NCBI GenBank assembly: GCA_000827265.1
Contig: KN834771.1
Span: forward strand, 25,585-89,584
Source: Collybiopsis luxurians FD-317 M1
Taxonomy: Eukaryota > Basidiomycota > Agaricomycetes > Agaricales > Omphalotaceae
Direction of reading: 5' to 3'
DNA: 64,000 nucleotides
Shown here: positions 11,174 through 23,545 of the stretch, piece by piece
Numbering within the stretch: the stretch's first letter is position 1
Layout of the letters: every line of letters starts with the position of its first letter
The notes under the pieces: model-generated
Told to the model about the DNA's origin: nothing
What the model saw: only the letters and a program-made list of their open reading frames with translations
Database searches by the model: none
Made by a program: the position numbers and the translations under genes

Positions 11174-13327
11174 TCACCGAGTTGTTCGTGAAACGAGTGA
11201 CAAAATTGAAATGAGTGGGCTGGTTGATTTTTTTGGATATTTCTTGAGATTTTCGAGGTCAGCACTATGTGAGCGTCGGCATACGCAAAGCTCTGTTGAG
11301 AATATGAGAGAGATTGGAGCAAAGCGGGAAATCGTCAAGGTCGTTGTGATGGTCGTGAACCAATTTATGTACAATCAATGACGTTACAACGACTTCAACA
11401 CCAAACTTCCGTATTTGGCAGGTTAGTAACAGGGGCTTCCGCCCACCGGGCTAAATTGCTCAGAGCCCGGACGACATCGGTGAGCACCAATTCGACTCTC
11501 AAGCTCTCGGGCTTGACTGGCCTCTTTAGCTCTGAGTCGAACGCGGTGCATTAATAGATAGACTTGTGATTCCCCGTCGAGCTCTGTTCTCGGTTCCTGG
11601 ATCGATTGGACCTACTGTATATAGTTACTAACGCATTTTCGTTGAAACACGGAGGAAACCGAATTGAGACAGTAAAAGAGAATTCAGCCTCATCGAGAAC
11701 AGATTCAAAGCTACTGCACACGTGAGCCGATCTCAAACAGTGATACACTTACAAGCCTTGGCTAGCACGCAAACGGTCAAAACAAAGATAATCGATGGAA
11801 AGAGAGAAATGCCAAGTTTGACCAGTTACTGTACGATTTGGGATTAATACTGCGAAGGACGCGGTGTAAACGATCCGTCTCTATCCCAGAAGAACTCCAA
11901 ACGGGAATGGCGTTGAGAGGCATGACTGAATAGCGATTTAATCTTTTCATTTCGAACGTTTTCACCGTCAGATTTGAGAATTTGAATCATATCGTTGTTG
12001 ATACAAAGGGAATGTATGCGAGAAACGACTATGGCGATTCCAAGTCCTGTCAGGCGTTGCGCATGGAATCTGATTGCTCATGGCCTTAAAACCCGGCCTA
12101 TGAAGCGTACACGTTTAGCGGCAGCTTCGATTGCCATCAAGTCCGAGGTCCCCTGCAGGTATAATCACTTTGGTAACCAATATTCCCTTTACCAGAAACG
12201 TACTATGCGCAATGGATGCTCGTGTAAGGCTGTAACTCTGTGACGCATTTCTGCCGCAAGGTTGTCCGCTGGTATCGAGGGAGCAATAGACGTTGCCGCA
12301 GCCGATGTCTCTCCGAACCTATTGGCTTGAACAATGTGAAGCGTTGTGGTTTCAAGATTAATCAGTGTTTAATCTCGGTTCGTACGTACCAGACAGCAAG
12401 TCGACGAATGTCATATAGATAGATATTACGCAGCGTGGTCCCCATAATACTGAGCAGGCTCCTGGTTTGATACAAGGTGGAGTCGTGTTTCAGCGATAAT
12501 GATATTTGAGCCGAATAACAGGGGCTTTGCGGCAGTTTCTCGCTTTGTTACTTGACTCAGAGCCTTCGCAGGAAGGCCAACCCTTGTCTAAATCAGGATC
12601 TGAGCTCGATTGCGCATTCTGCCTGATCTAGAAATAATGCTTGATTCGGGAAGGGAAAGAGGAGAGGGAAGGTTAAAGTGTCTGTAAGCTGAACATTTTG
12701 AGCAGAAACGGCGAGAATGTGGGAGGAATTTTCCTGTCCATACCAAGCCCCCTTTCGCACCACTTTTTAGTATTACAGCTCAACTGTCACTGGAACTGCA
12801 TCATCGCTTCAGTTAAATCATTCATAAGTTGCTGTCAAGAGCATTGTCTATTCACATCATTTGTAGGGTCTGCACATTTGAACCAATATGATTCATGTTA
12901 AAGCATAGAATAATGAACTAAAAATAGCAGTCATGGGTAAAAATGATGACAGATACATAACCCAGTGTATCCATGGTCAGACTCAATGATCAGGGCAATG
13001 GCAGTCATGCTAAGGGTGTCGTCGACACAGAATAGTGATCTGATGTAAGCCTGGGCTTACCACAAGCAAAAGGGATTTGCATATATCATGACTGGTGCCT
13101 GCTCAAGTAATGTGAACAGTCATGTCCCTTTTGTAATGTATGGTCAGGCCCGATAGCCTGCTTACATCTGATAGTTTTGAACCTTTCCCCCCATTGAGCT
13201 CAGTGTGATTTGCAATCATGATCATCTTTGGGGTTGAGATGACACCCCCAAATACCGAATTAGGATATATAGGCACCAGCAATTACTAATATATGCAATA
13301 TATAAAGAGCATACTCTTGAGCCAGGC
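11174..13327. other. Intergenic, ~2.1 kb, no supported gene; carries a dispersed repeat
   Basis: No coding region with recognisable domain or consistent splicing was found on either strand. The stretch contains the first copy of a dispersed repeat (11545-11725), two related segments beginning taacaggggct (near 11427 and 12518), and a 13-bp inverted repeat (13038-13050 and 13160-13172). Its right end is the promoter of the seven-helix gene. Confidence 0.5.
11545..11725. repeat. Dispersed repeat, copy 1
   Basis: This segment, beginning aatagatagacttgtgatt, matches 16889-17085 over about 190 bp. Shared words include gtcgagctct, ctggatcgattgg, acgaaacac/gaaacacgg, accgaat and catcgaga. Both copies are in the same orientation, non-coding and moderately diverged. 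The element class is not recognisable. Confidence 0.65.
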
Positions 13328-14707
13328 ATGGATTTTGGTTACATCCAAACTTTCGAGATGACATCGATCGACCAAGAACTATTGTCCGCCTATGGTGAAA
13401 ATGTTTCCTTTTTGGTATGGCAAATCATCATATTTGCAACAGGATACGGTGAGACCCAGAAAATAAGCTCCCAAGAATGCTCTAAATGATCATAATTTAG
13501 GAATTTTTCTAGGAATGCTTGCACTTCTTTACTTTGCTTTGTAAGTGTAAAGTAGTGAAGCCACAAGCTTGACCTAATGCTTCACTCAATACTCAACCTT
13601 AAAGGAGGAGTTCTGGAAGGAAACTAAACAAAATAATGATTTCATGTTTGATCGGGATTTTCATTAGTTTCACTTGGACAAACTTTTGCAACAGTGGTAG
13701 TCTTTTAGACCCCCTGAATTATGCTGAGGGTGTTTTCATCCAAAATACCAGTAAGAATCTTGGCATACTAGAGAATATGGTGGAGAACAAGGGCTTGTTT
13801 TGGTATGACATGTCGATCTGGTCCGAAACAATAAATGTGGGTGCTGTGTTGAAAGTCATGAAGAATGTTCCCTCATTTCAGACTTTCAACAAATGCCTGT
13901 CAGATTATCCTCAGTGATTTCATAGTAGTCTGGAGGGCATGGGTATTGTTCCCGGACAAGGTAGTATTGAAGGCAGTTTTTATTGTTTTGATGGGTACAG
14001 ATACGGGTATGCAGTTTTTATCCAGTTCTTCATCATGGTCTGAAATTTCCTCTTTCCTGAAAATTCAGTCGTCTACATAGCTGACTGCATATACAATAAT
14101 GTCCTCAAAATTCATCAAGTCAACTCCATCAACTCCAATCTTCTGGATGCAATGTCGGTTGGGGTATCTTTGGCAATTAATATTTTTGCGACACTAATGA
14201 TTATGTTCAAAGCTCTGTTAGTACATTTGCTCATTCAGAATGAATAATATAGAGCTGACAACTGTGCAAAGAGCCTACTCTCATCTCCTCCGGCAAACTT
14301 CAAGTGTTTCATGGCAAAGAAGCCGGCCTTTGCAGCTATTGCTGCTTTTAATTGAATGCGGAGCAGTGTTTTGTGCATTCCAACTCCTCAGTGTTATCAC
14401 TTTTGGATTGAACATATTTCCTGAAACTTTTGGATCAGGAAGCATCGGATCTGTTACATTTTTTAATGTTGCAGAAAATCTCTTTTATCTGGTCTCAGTG
14501 TGTAACTTTTCATACCCATCACATTTTAACTTGACTTCTGATTTCTATTCAATGAACTGTGGTACCCTTTGACAGGCAATATACCCTGTTGCAGTGTTCA
14601 TCTTGATACATACCAATAACTCACCTGTGGACCAAACCTTCTATTCCACTCATTCCAGAGACTATGCAAACCCAATGAACAGTCATGCCATAGCTGTTGA
14701 AGTATGA
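13328..14707 (+). CDS. Orphan seven-helix integral membrane protein
   Basis: Seven exons (13328-13448, 13501-13540, 13605-13836, 13904-14006, 14069-14216, 14239-14497, 14576-14707) give 344 residues in one frame. Hydrophobic segments include VWQIIIFATGYGIFLGMLAL, IMISCLIGIFISFTW, DFIVVWRAWVLFPDKVVLKA, SLAINIFATLMIMFKAL, LLLLLIECGAVFCAFQLLSV and AIYPVAVFILIHT, consistent with a seven-helix topology and an outside N-terminus. The WSET then VVWRAWVL arrangement is common in a large family of uncharacterised Agaricomycete membrane proteins that resemble G-protein-coupled receptors. Ligand and function are unknown, and I do not assign a named family. An AT-rich promoter with several TATA-like words (e.g. 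13265-13310) precedes the start. Confidence 0.75.
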
Positions 14708-16033
14708 GCCGATGCCGGTTGTTTCGGTCTCGGCGCCTCATTTACTATACCCCGCGCTACATCTTTAAAGTACTGCCCAAATGTTCTTCCTATCTATTTG
14801 ATATCTGTCTCTATATATACATGGTACATAGAGCTGAAAAAAGAACAGTTTTGACACCCCCGAAATTCACTCAGTACGAAATCACTTACCTATCAACCTT
14901 CATTTCGACAATAGCATCCACCAATTGCATTACTGCGGCTCAAAATGATAAATAGTAATGGTCTTGGGCTATACTTACTTATATTGTAGAAATGTGGGGC
15001 AATGGTTTGATAAGAGTGGTGAGACTTGAATGTGGGATAAACTGATTGTCCTGTAATATGTACTGGTCTTGACATAGACCTTATATACTACACAACCCAG
15101 TATCTAGAAAGCTCTATGTACTTCAACTACCTGTCGAGGTATACGCTGTTCTATACTCCTAACGAACGTTCCACTTACCATATTTAGTACTTACTTAATA
15201 TGTTTCCGATCTTTAGTTACCGTTCAGTACTCAATCTGTTTCCCTCCTTTATTATCTTTTTACCCTCTTCTCTACTCTACGAGTACGTTACATGGCTACC
15301 ACCTTCGTTGTAAGTTCATCCTTACCTATAGCATATACCAGGCATCTAACTAACATACCTAGTATATATTCATTTGTCTATTCTAGGTACCTACTCACAT
15401 TCTTTACTGCCACACCTTCGTTTATATATTCATTTGTCTATTCTAGCTTCGTCCCCATGTTGCCATTAAGTCCTACCATAATCCTGCACTCAACACTACC
15501 AATATCTGAGTAACACTGTTCATATAATCCAACTTGGAACTACATGTGCTGATTGTATTACTAGTGTCAATCCAAGAAATACAACAACTTAGTCTATGGG
15601 GTTGGAAGGTTTCCAGTGAGAGACAATTGTTCTTGCTACTTCTCATTAGGTAATAGTCAGCGAAAAATTATCTGCCGTCCATGGAAGAGTAGAGACCGGC
15701 TATGGCCCCGGCAAAAAATGAGCTCCAGGCAGTTACAACTCTCGGTTAAGGGGTTTGTAAAGAGCAGAGAGCAAGGAGACCTAAATTCACTCTCTTTGGT
15801 TTTCTCTCATCTAACATCAAAATCAACACTGACCGGGAAAGGCTCGCAGACTTGATAAAGACTCAAGATCAGCGGTAGAGGTCCGGATCAACTGCAATGT
15901 AGTAGAAAAACATATTACCGAAACCTTTTTGGTTAATCGATGGCATCAGTACGGAGGAGGGAACAGGGGAAAGAGCGGAAAGGGCAACAATCATGCCCAG
16001 GTTGAAGAGGGAGATGGCGAGTAACTTTTCAAA
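14708..16033. other. Intergenic, AT-rich, no supported gene
   Basis: Contains two copies of atattcatttgtctattctag (15365-15385 and 15427-15447). Several Gly/Asn/His codons run in frame at about 15945-16000 and may be an upstream exon of the following gene. On the minus strand, 16037-15870 could encode a signal-peptide-like leader (MHFEKLLAISLFNLGMIVAL), probably a chance antisense reading. Confidence 0.4.
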
Positions 16034-16441
16034 ATGCATCTTGTCAAAACTGAAAAATTTGCAGAGGTTCGTAACAATGGCCATGGTCAAGGCAATAACG
16101 GCCACGGACAAGGTAAGTATGGCCACGGTCAGGAAAATAACGGCCACGGTCAAGGGAATAACACCCATGGTTTGTCTTGATACTTTTCTTCAATTACAAA
16201 TCGAGATGGCTCACTCTAATGCCTCAGGAAATGGTCATGGTCAGGGAAACAATGGCCATGATGAGTATCCTGCTATTCAAATTTCATACAAGAAAAGTGA
16301 TTGACTCACGCGACATAGGCAGACAGCCATGGTAACGGAAACAGTAAGTCCTTTTTTGCGGTATTTCTGCACTCGAAGAGGACATTGACCGGCGTGTCGC
16401 TTCTAGGCAAGGGTCAAGGTGGAAGAGGAGGCCACAACTAG
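16034..16441 (+). CDS. Small Gly/Asn/His-rich protein with NNGHGQG repeats
   Basis: Exons 16034-16169, 16228-16264, 16327-16343 and 16407-16441 join into 74 residues with an unbroken frame. The core repeats NNGHGQG four to five times (variants GKYGHGQE and GNNTHG), then GNGHGQGNNGH, DHGNGN and SKGQGGRGGHN before the stop. A run of His in a Gly/Asn matrix suggests metal binding or a structural wall or matrix peptide, but this is inference. The true 5' end is uncertain: the ATG at 16034 has no signal peptide, and a compositionally similar stretch (HQYGGGNRGKSGKGNNHAQ) sits in an open frame just upstream and may belong to an earlier exon. One exon is only 17 nt. Confidence 0.45.
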
Positions 16442-17835
16442 TTTGAGGTGATTCTGCATCGAGAGCAGCGATACCTACCTTTTATTCCTCTTTCAGAACC
16501 AAGTCTGTTTGTCTGAATGACATGTGTAATAACCGAATATGTACGGTAACTGCGAAACAATATGTTTCCGATTCTCGCGATCCCTCATCCGGGCTGTCAT
16601 GGTCAACACTCAGACCTTGGATGAGGGAATACTTACGAGTGGGTTTGATTGAATGGACCCAATGACTTTCGACCTGTGTGGTGAGTACCTCTGGAATAAA
16701 GAAAGGGGAATTATTGTGATCATCATCGGCCCTCGTCGTCGGACTTTTCAGCGGCAAATGCTAGTGACGATGTGGTGAGTTAGCCCGAGAAGTATCAAAG
16801 GCAAGAAAATAAGAAACTACTTTCACAGAATCACGTACTATCTCCGCCCTAGCTCGGATTAAGCTTTAGAGCCCGATGCAACGTATACATAAATAGATAG
16901 ACTTGTGATTTTCTGTCGAGCTCTACTTGCCCTCGGTCCCTGGATCGATTGGGCCCTGAGCCCGTAGATACTGATCCTAGATTTCTCCGACGCGCTTACC
17001 ACGAAACACTGCAATGTGAATGTTACCGAATCAAGACACGTAAAGAGCCAACTCTGCCCCATCGAGAGGAGCAGATTCAGTGTTGCTACCGATCTAAATC
17101 GTAGGTGAGAATTTGTACAGAGAAATGCGCAGGTGAACCGCCCATCCTCTTACATTTTTTGACAGAGAAAAGATTTTTGCAGGAGGGCCCAATCTTTGAG
17201 CAAGGATATCGAGAGCAACCTCTAATGGTATCTAAGCGCCCAAAGATAAGATAACAAGCGTTCAGCTTCAACAACGAATTCGATTTCGGACTCAACGTCT
17301 GCGAATCATTCAAAGTTCTGTCTGGATCATCTCTCATCACTGTTTCTGCGACGTCGAAGTACCTGGCCGGTACGCCACATCTTTACCCCGTCCAATTCCA
17401 ATGCAACCCGATTCATTGGGGTGAGACTTGTTGGGGCATGTTCTCATGATCCACAGCTATATTCAGTAAGGGTAATGCAGATCGAGCTTTACTTAGGTTC
17501 TACCCCCACTAACTCCGGTTCCAATGGCTACTCTGGTCGTCCGCGTTCCGCAGAAGACAAAGTGAACCCGTATAACAAGGTTCGAGGGTTCAAGGAAACC
17601 GCGCGCAAGTTTCTCCCACAGACAGAAAAATATAAGTTTTATTACCTTAGCTCGAAGGAAGGTTCAAGGGATGTCATTGAAGCTTGGAACTCGTTCGCTT
17701 TCTCCGGCTTTCACAAAATCATCCAGCACAAGACCTACATCATTTCCACATATTAACCAGCATCACCGAAATCGTGTTCATAATCCAAACTTCTTCCTTC
17801 GAATTGGTAGCACTCGAAGCCATTTTATTGCCATC
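16442..17835. other. Intergenic, ~1.4 kb, repeat and promoter
   Basis: No supported gene. The middle carries the second copy of the dispersed repeat (16889-17085). The right part is the leader of the molybdopterin-domain gene and contains an in-frame upstream ATG at 17671 with no stop before the proposed start. Confidence 0.5.
16889..17085. repeat. Dispersed repeat, copy 2
   Basis: Same-orientation counterpart of 11545-11725. It begins aatagatagacttgtgattt and ends near the gagcagattcag word. Confidence 0.65.
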
Positions 17836-19693
17836 ATGCCCAGTCCTATACCCGCGTCCCAGAGCTCAAGTCTCAGTCACTCCAATGCAGCCACGGAACG
17901 AGTCGCAGGAACGTCTAGTTCCTCGACGAGTCCGAATTACTCTACTACTACGGCAGCTAGTGGAGGTGTAGGGGGCGCAGCAGGCACGGCGAACGTCATT
18001 GGATCTGGGGATGGGAACGGGTCAGAGTCTCGTGTGACTTCATCTCAGACGAGAAGTAGCAGGAGTGGAGATGGCATGAAGAGGTTCCAGCTTTCGCCTG
18101 TTCCAACGAAGAATCCTTTGGGAGAGGAAGGACGCTGTATACGGACCGCCGCTGCTCTCGTTATTGGGTATGTGTCTCGGTTGTATTTTTCGGTTCGATG
18201 ATGACTTATCATTCGTGAATTGCAGAGATGAAATCCTGAACGGCAAAACGATGGACAAGAATTCCAACTACTTTGCGAAATTCTGCTTTGAGCGGGGTAT
18301 AGATCTGTGAGTTGCAAACCGATTCCAGGAGGGGAGAGTGACGCCATTGCTGACATTTTTTCTCGGTATTTAGGAAACGAATCGAAGTCATACCAGACGA
18401 CGAAGCTGAAATGTAAGTTGTACCCCGTTTCTTTCTGCTTTGAATTTTCGCGAGGCTATTGCTCACGTTCTTAGAACTTGTTCGCCATAATAAAATCTCC
18501 TCCATCACATACAGAATAGAAGCTAGTAGACGTATGGTTGACAAGTATGACTTTGTGATTACGACTGGTGGGATTGGGCCCACTCACGATGGTATGTACA
18601 CTGAGCTTGAGCTGGTTGCAATATCTCATTCGTGCACTGAATACAGATATCACCTACGCATCCCTCGCGCGGGCCTTCAACCAATCTCTCATACACGACT
18701 CCGAAACCCTCCGTAGACTCGACGAGATGAACCGACATCGCGCTTGGGTATCGACGCAGACACCTCAGCAGCGCGAGGCGACGAAGAGGATGGCGCTGTT
18801 TCCGGATAAGGCTGAGGTGCTTTTCGTTTGTGGAGATATCTGGGTGGTGGGTGTTGACCTTTCCGTTTCGCTGTCTTTTGACAAAACATTCCGACGATTC
18901 CGCTACTCGTAATAGCCCGTCGTTCGACTGGAAGGGAAACTATGTATATTTCCCGGTATACCAATGCTCTTCACCAAGATGTTGGACGGCTTGTCGCAGT
19001 ACCTCCCGCTTCCACCGGCGAGTGAGAGACCCCTGAGGGTGCAGATTTTTACCGAGTGCGTAGTAACCGAACCTGGGTCCACCTCAATATTAACCCTATC
19101 TGTTCAGACGCCCAGAATCAATGATTGCACCGTACCTGACATCCCTCCATGCCCGTCTAAAGAAGCAAAAAGCGGATATCCAGGTGGGATCGTATCCTGT
19201 TCTGGGAAAAGGGGTGTTTGTCAGTCTCATTGGACGGGATCGACATGTTGATGTGGCAGCGCCTGCTGGTACGAACCACAACGCCTCGTCGTCGGATTCA
19301 AATTCTGGAGGTGCTGGTGACCCGGGACGGATATGGCTCGCGCAGATTGCGTCGGAGGTGGAGAAGGAGATTGGGGGGAGGATTGTAAGTGACGAGGAAG
19401 TGAAGATGTTGAAGGAGGGTGCGGTGGGGGAGGTTAGGAGGAGGATGGAGGAGGGGGATAAGGCCGCCGAGGCAGCGGCGGCGATGGTGAGAGAGAGGGA
19501 GAGGGAAGGTGTAAAGGGACAGGTGGACGATGGGACGTCTTCGGCGTCCTTTGCTTCCTCTCGAGCCTCATCTCTTGGATCCGCGCCTGCGTCTGTGTCT
19601 GCGAGCGATTCTGCTTCGGTACTAGTGGAGGAGGTTGGTGTGCAGGTTGATAAGGCGAGGAAACCGAAATTGGGAGAGGCGGGGTGGAGTTGA
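17836..19693 (+). CDS. Molybdopterin-binding (MoCF/CinA-like) domain protein
   Basis: Exons 17836-18167, 18226-18306, 18374-18412, 18515-18591, 18647-18846, 18916-19055 and 19108-19693 give 484 residues. After a Ser/Thr/Gly-rich leader of about 100 residues the MoCF_biosynth (PF00994) fold is clear: TAAALVIGDEILNGKTMDKN, RGIDLKRIEVIPDDEAEI, then the hallmark VITTGGIGPTHDDITY, and later KLCIFPGIPMLF. Eukaryotic relatives include the N-terminal domain of FAD synthetase and yeast proteins carrying this domain alone. No FAD synthetase (PAPS-reductase-like) domain follows; instead a charged helical region rich in Glu/Lys/Ala and a Ser/Ala tail end the protein. Enzymatic activity is unknown, though pyrophosphatase/hydrolase activity is known for some homologues. 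An in-frame ATG at 17671 would add 55 residues without acidic residues. Confidence 0.85.
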
Positions 19694-20717
19694 GGGTATT
19701 CTTGGTCGATTGGGTTGCTCTATTAGATCCCCTTTAGTCTTTGCTCGTTCTCTTTTCCATTCTGTTGTACAAATATTTATCGTCTATCGTTTTTGTAAAT
19801 CTGTACATACGGCGCTGATGGTACTCTGATGGTTTTTGTTTCTTGTAGATCTTGAAGATACAGGCATGTACATGTAAAGCTTTTCCCCTTTACATTTGAC
19901 AGCTTTCGGAGGCTTTCCTTATCTGCATGGATTCTATCAGATTTCAATTCGGGGCTAGTCTTTTCAAGTGTCTGAGGTGACTGTCACCGAGCTTGACCGA
20001 AGGCGAGAAAGTTGAAAAAAGGATTCGGAGCAAACTCGGAAATTGAGAGTACATATACGTAGGTCAAATTCAGGATCATCCGTCCTTCTCATTTTCCAGG
20101 GGCCAGATTTTCATTTTGTTGGCCTCTTCGTTTACATAGTTCAAGGTAGATATGTTAGGCTTTTTTCTTTGGCAAATCTCGGAGGCTTTTTCTTTATGAA
20201 TTTCGAACCTGAAGGGTAATTGACAACTGTGTAAGTTTTCGACCACTCAATCTGACGTTAATTGTGCCACACCATCGCTTGAAATACGAATGACAAGTTC
20301 AAGGGCGACTTCATAAAGCCGATTTTCCTGGCATGTTCGTAGAAGAATACTAGCAGTCGATTGGCGGGTTCATTCAAGTTCAAATGCATAACGTTCACTC
20401 GTTTGCATTGTACAACTTTTTTTAGTGCGACAGGTCGGCGGCGGTTTCATTTCCGGGTGAGGTGATTGCGTGTCAAGCAGCAGTAAGCAGGGCTGGCTAG
20501 GGTTGGCTAGGGAAGGGCTGTATTCGTTGTTCAAAGCACGGGCATCCACGAGATCTAGGCGCGCCAGTGAGAGTATTCAGTTTTTTCAATGCATGCGAAT
20601 TCTTGGACGACAGGCCCATGGGTTCACTCTAAGCTCAGCTGCTACCGCTTGATTACCCACCTTCCCACTCTATGCCACCATGCCAGCCAGATGGCATATG
20701 CAAATAAACAGAGCTGA
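19694..20717. other. Intergenic, no supported gene
   Basis: About 1 kb between the molybdopterin-domain gene and the rhodopsin-domain array. It contains only short frames without recognisable features. Confidence 0.5.
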
Positions 20718-20728
20718 ATGAGGTAAAT
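20718..20728 (+). promoter_or_regulatory. Shared promoter motif, rhodopsin-domain copy 1
   Basis: The word atgaggtaaat lies 130 nt upstream of the start codon and is followed within about 25 nt by a TTAAAA-type box. The same arrangement precedes the other three paralogues. Confidence 0.45.
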
Positions 20729-20847
20729 GTCTTGCGTTAAAAATGGTTCATAAGCTAATGTCGAACGCGCGCTGGGCATCAAGAAACTGCTGCTCCCTCA
20801 CTGTCGTCTTTACGCTTCTGGCTAGTACTGTGCTGTAGGGGAAGATA

Positions 20848-22411
20848 ATGCTTTCGGATATACATATCAGCACCAAGGCGAGTCGAGGTGAGTTGTTACT
20901 TGTATTCAAATGAGACTATCGAGCTGAGAGTTTTTCGCTTGCTCGCCTGGTGTAGTGTTCAGCCTAGTGTTTTTGGGAACGGCCCAAATTACGACTGCAG
21001 CGAGGATATGCATACGTTATCGACATCAGCGGCTTTGGTGGGACGACAGCTGTGAGCCATAATCGTTGCTATCCGATTCCCAACCTCCACCATTCTCACA
21101 ACGTTTGGATCCCAGGGGCGTTTCTGACAATGCTACTAACGATACTGATTAATGTGGCGACCTTCCTGGCTGATAGCCAAGTTGGTGAGTCACTTTACCC
21201 ACTTAGCCTGCCGAGAACCAGGCTCTGAAAATTTGCTTCCATAGTTCTGACCCAATCAGATCACCATCGCCGACAAGTCCGAATCATACAGTACTGGTGA
21301 GAAGGAGCTTGAACGCGACCATTCTTTTGAGCTCAGTTTTGTGCCCAGGATAACTCTGGTGTCCTTTAATTTGGGGGCTTGGTGAGCGAATCCCTGTCGT
21401 TCATGGATCTTGACTGGATGTCCTCTCGCTTTAGGTGTGCCCGCTTCAGCTTGATCTTATCGACAGTCCGCCTCATCCCCACCTTATTCACCCTGCGAAG
21501 AATATCAGAATTCGCCTTCATCAGCTTCCTACTCATGTGTATGGGTATCCTCACTGCCAAACTGTACTTCTGCGCCTCCGATGTATCCTGGTACAAATCC
21601 CCCACCCCTGCCTGTCCATTCAATAACAATACCGAGCTCGCAGTGGCTGATCTCATACGTAGGTCATCCCGCCTTCCCCGTTCACACCTTTTGACCTCCT
21701 TGCTCCCATGTAGTGTATCTTGTGGCAGATGTGATACTCATAATCATTCCATTGCGATTAATGTACCGAATCACTCTCCCATGGGAAAAACGGAGGTGCG
21801 CGTGCATTTTCAAATTCCAGATGAATCCGTGAGCTGATGCAGATGGTCTTTTCTTTCAGAATGCTTCTACTTATGTTCGGTGCCAGCACAATCACCAGTA
21901 TCATCGCAGTTCTACGCGTGACATTTATAATCGATACCTCTTGGAGTTTTTTGTTTCTCATTGTCAGAGCTGAGGTTAGGGCGAGCGTTCATCCTCCCCT
22001 TGGGAACGTAGAATTTTTGACCCAATTTTTCAGGTGGGAACTGCACTCATTGTAGCCAATCTGGCTATCCTCACGCCCTACATATATCGATTGGCAACAT
22101 CTGAAGGAGACTTTGATAGCGAGCCAGACACATATTATCGAAGCTTCCAACCGGACGGAGGCATTGTTATGCGACGAGTATCAGATTTGGCACCCAGAAT
22201 ACCTCACGATAATACAACTCGGGGGTCTAGTGATGCTACTGCTACAGACGGTGTATCAACTACTGTCCATCTTCCCAATGCAGAACCAGAAGCGGATAGG
22301 AGTAAAGAGTGTGTGCAGGTGTGTGATACGATCTTTCTGTCGCTCGGATATTTCTATGCGGATGACGAACAACTGAACTCATCCTCTACAGGACCCGTGG
22401 TTATAATATAG
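20848..22411 (+). CDS. Rhodopsin-domain integral membrane protein, tandem copy 1
   Basis: Nine exons: 20848-20887, 20956-21051, 21116-21184, 21260-21296 (or from 21245), 21349-21381, 21435-21658, 21714-21795, 21860-21974, 22034-22411, giving about 357-362 residues. The sequence has the fungal rhodopsin-like pattern (PF20684 type): VFSLVFLGTAQITTAARI, RYRHQRLWWDDSWAFLTM, ARFSLILSTVRLIPTLFTLR, FCASDVSWYKSP, LVADVILIIIPLRLMYRITL, then LIVANLAILTPYIYRL. There are about seven hydrophobic helices and a cytosolic tail GDFDSEPDTYYRSFQPDGG. No retinal-binding Lys is claimed; the family is mostly uncharacterised. The last exon may carry one more intron (CAG/gtgtgt, near 22318). It is the first of four paralogues with equal internal exon lengths (96, 33, 224, 82 and 115 nt). 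Confidence 0.85.
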
Positions 22412-23545
22412 CAATAAGAAATGTCAAGGTATCTCCGGTGCTCCAACGCCACTACCGGCGGAAAAATCTTTCGGGAGAAAGAAGATTGACTGATGGATAC
22501 GGATCACCGCTATATTTATTGGGTACATGGGTGTGTCTAGGGAGTATTCAGCGATGCCTTAACACCTGAGACAGCAACGAAATCTTGACCGCAAACCAAT
22601 AGACGAAAATTCCGCCTCCTCGCGATGTATTCCTTTTTGGATGCTTTGAATCGAATGCAAGTATCGCTTCCTTCTCGATTTCGTGAGCTCCTGCTAATTT
22701 GTTCTTGTCCTTCCAATAGACAGTATAGGTGTCCGCCGACATTGTGAAATTTAGTTTGTACGACTGCTGGACTTGAGTCGACTCATGATGGAAGAAAGTG
22801 GGCGGGTTCACCCGAGACAAAGGACGGGGGAGCTTGAAGGAAGGCGCGGAGGAGGAGATGAGGAGGAGGACGAGGAAGCTAAGGCACGACACTGCAGGAG
22901 TAGCGTAGTGAATCAATTAATGGCAATTACTGCTACGGCGCCATCTTCCTTTAATTTCCTGCTCCTACCTCTGTATCCGCATGTATGCTTCGGAACCAGA
23001 TTCACTGGTAAACGGGGTGAAATTCGGCTCGGTCTTTTGCATTTCATTGAAAATCAGGGTGTGCTGCACCGCGTCAACGTGACAGAATACTTTTCAAGTT
23101 AGTGCATCGACCCCGCAAAATATGCATTCGAAACTGACAGTCTTCAGAGCTTCCCCTCACTATTCTTTCAATGAGCCTCACCTTTTACTCATGGCACGAC
23201 AAGCCTTCTGACATTCTGGCTGTCATTATCGCACATTCCAAATGGCGACAACAGCGGCGGTTCTCTTTCCTGAATTCAAAGCCTTGGAAACATAAACAGG
23301 ATTAATGGGATTAATCACTAGGTTCGTTCCTTGCATTCTGAGGGCGACGCCTGGATGTCGAGTCTGCTAAGACCTTATCTGCCCTTCAAAGGGGATGAGC
23401 CAGAGTTTCGCGGAACCAGCGTGGATTTGACTCTAACGCGGACTTTGAATAATCTTATAATCCTAAAATCCTGATCCCGCCCCTCTCACTCTGTATATGG
23501 ACATTCAATAATCTCATTGAACATGGTACTTAGTATGACTCCGAT
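22412..23545. other. Spacer between rhodopsin-domain copies 1 and 2
   Basis: A minus-strand open frame at 22916-22548 (122 codons) begins with a plausible signal peptide (MIHYATPAVSCLSFLVLLLI) and could encode a small secreted protein. No family is recognised and no paralogue is present in the other spacers, so I do not call it as a gene. Confidence 0.35.

Noticed and set aside
15869..16168. Minus-strand hydrophobic frame opposite the Gly/Asn/His gene
   Set aside because: The plus strand gives a spliceable repeat peptide with several consistent introns; the minus frame is the complement of its repeats and has no supporting extension.
22548..22916. Minus-strand frame with a signal-peptide-like start
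   Set aside because: It has a single exon, no recognised domain and no counterpart in other spacers of the array; kept only as a note.
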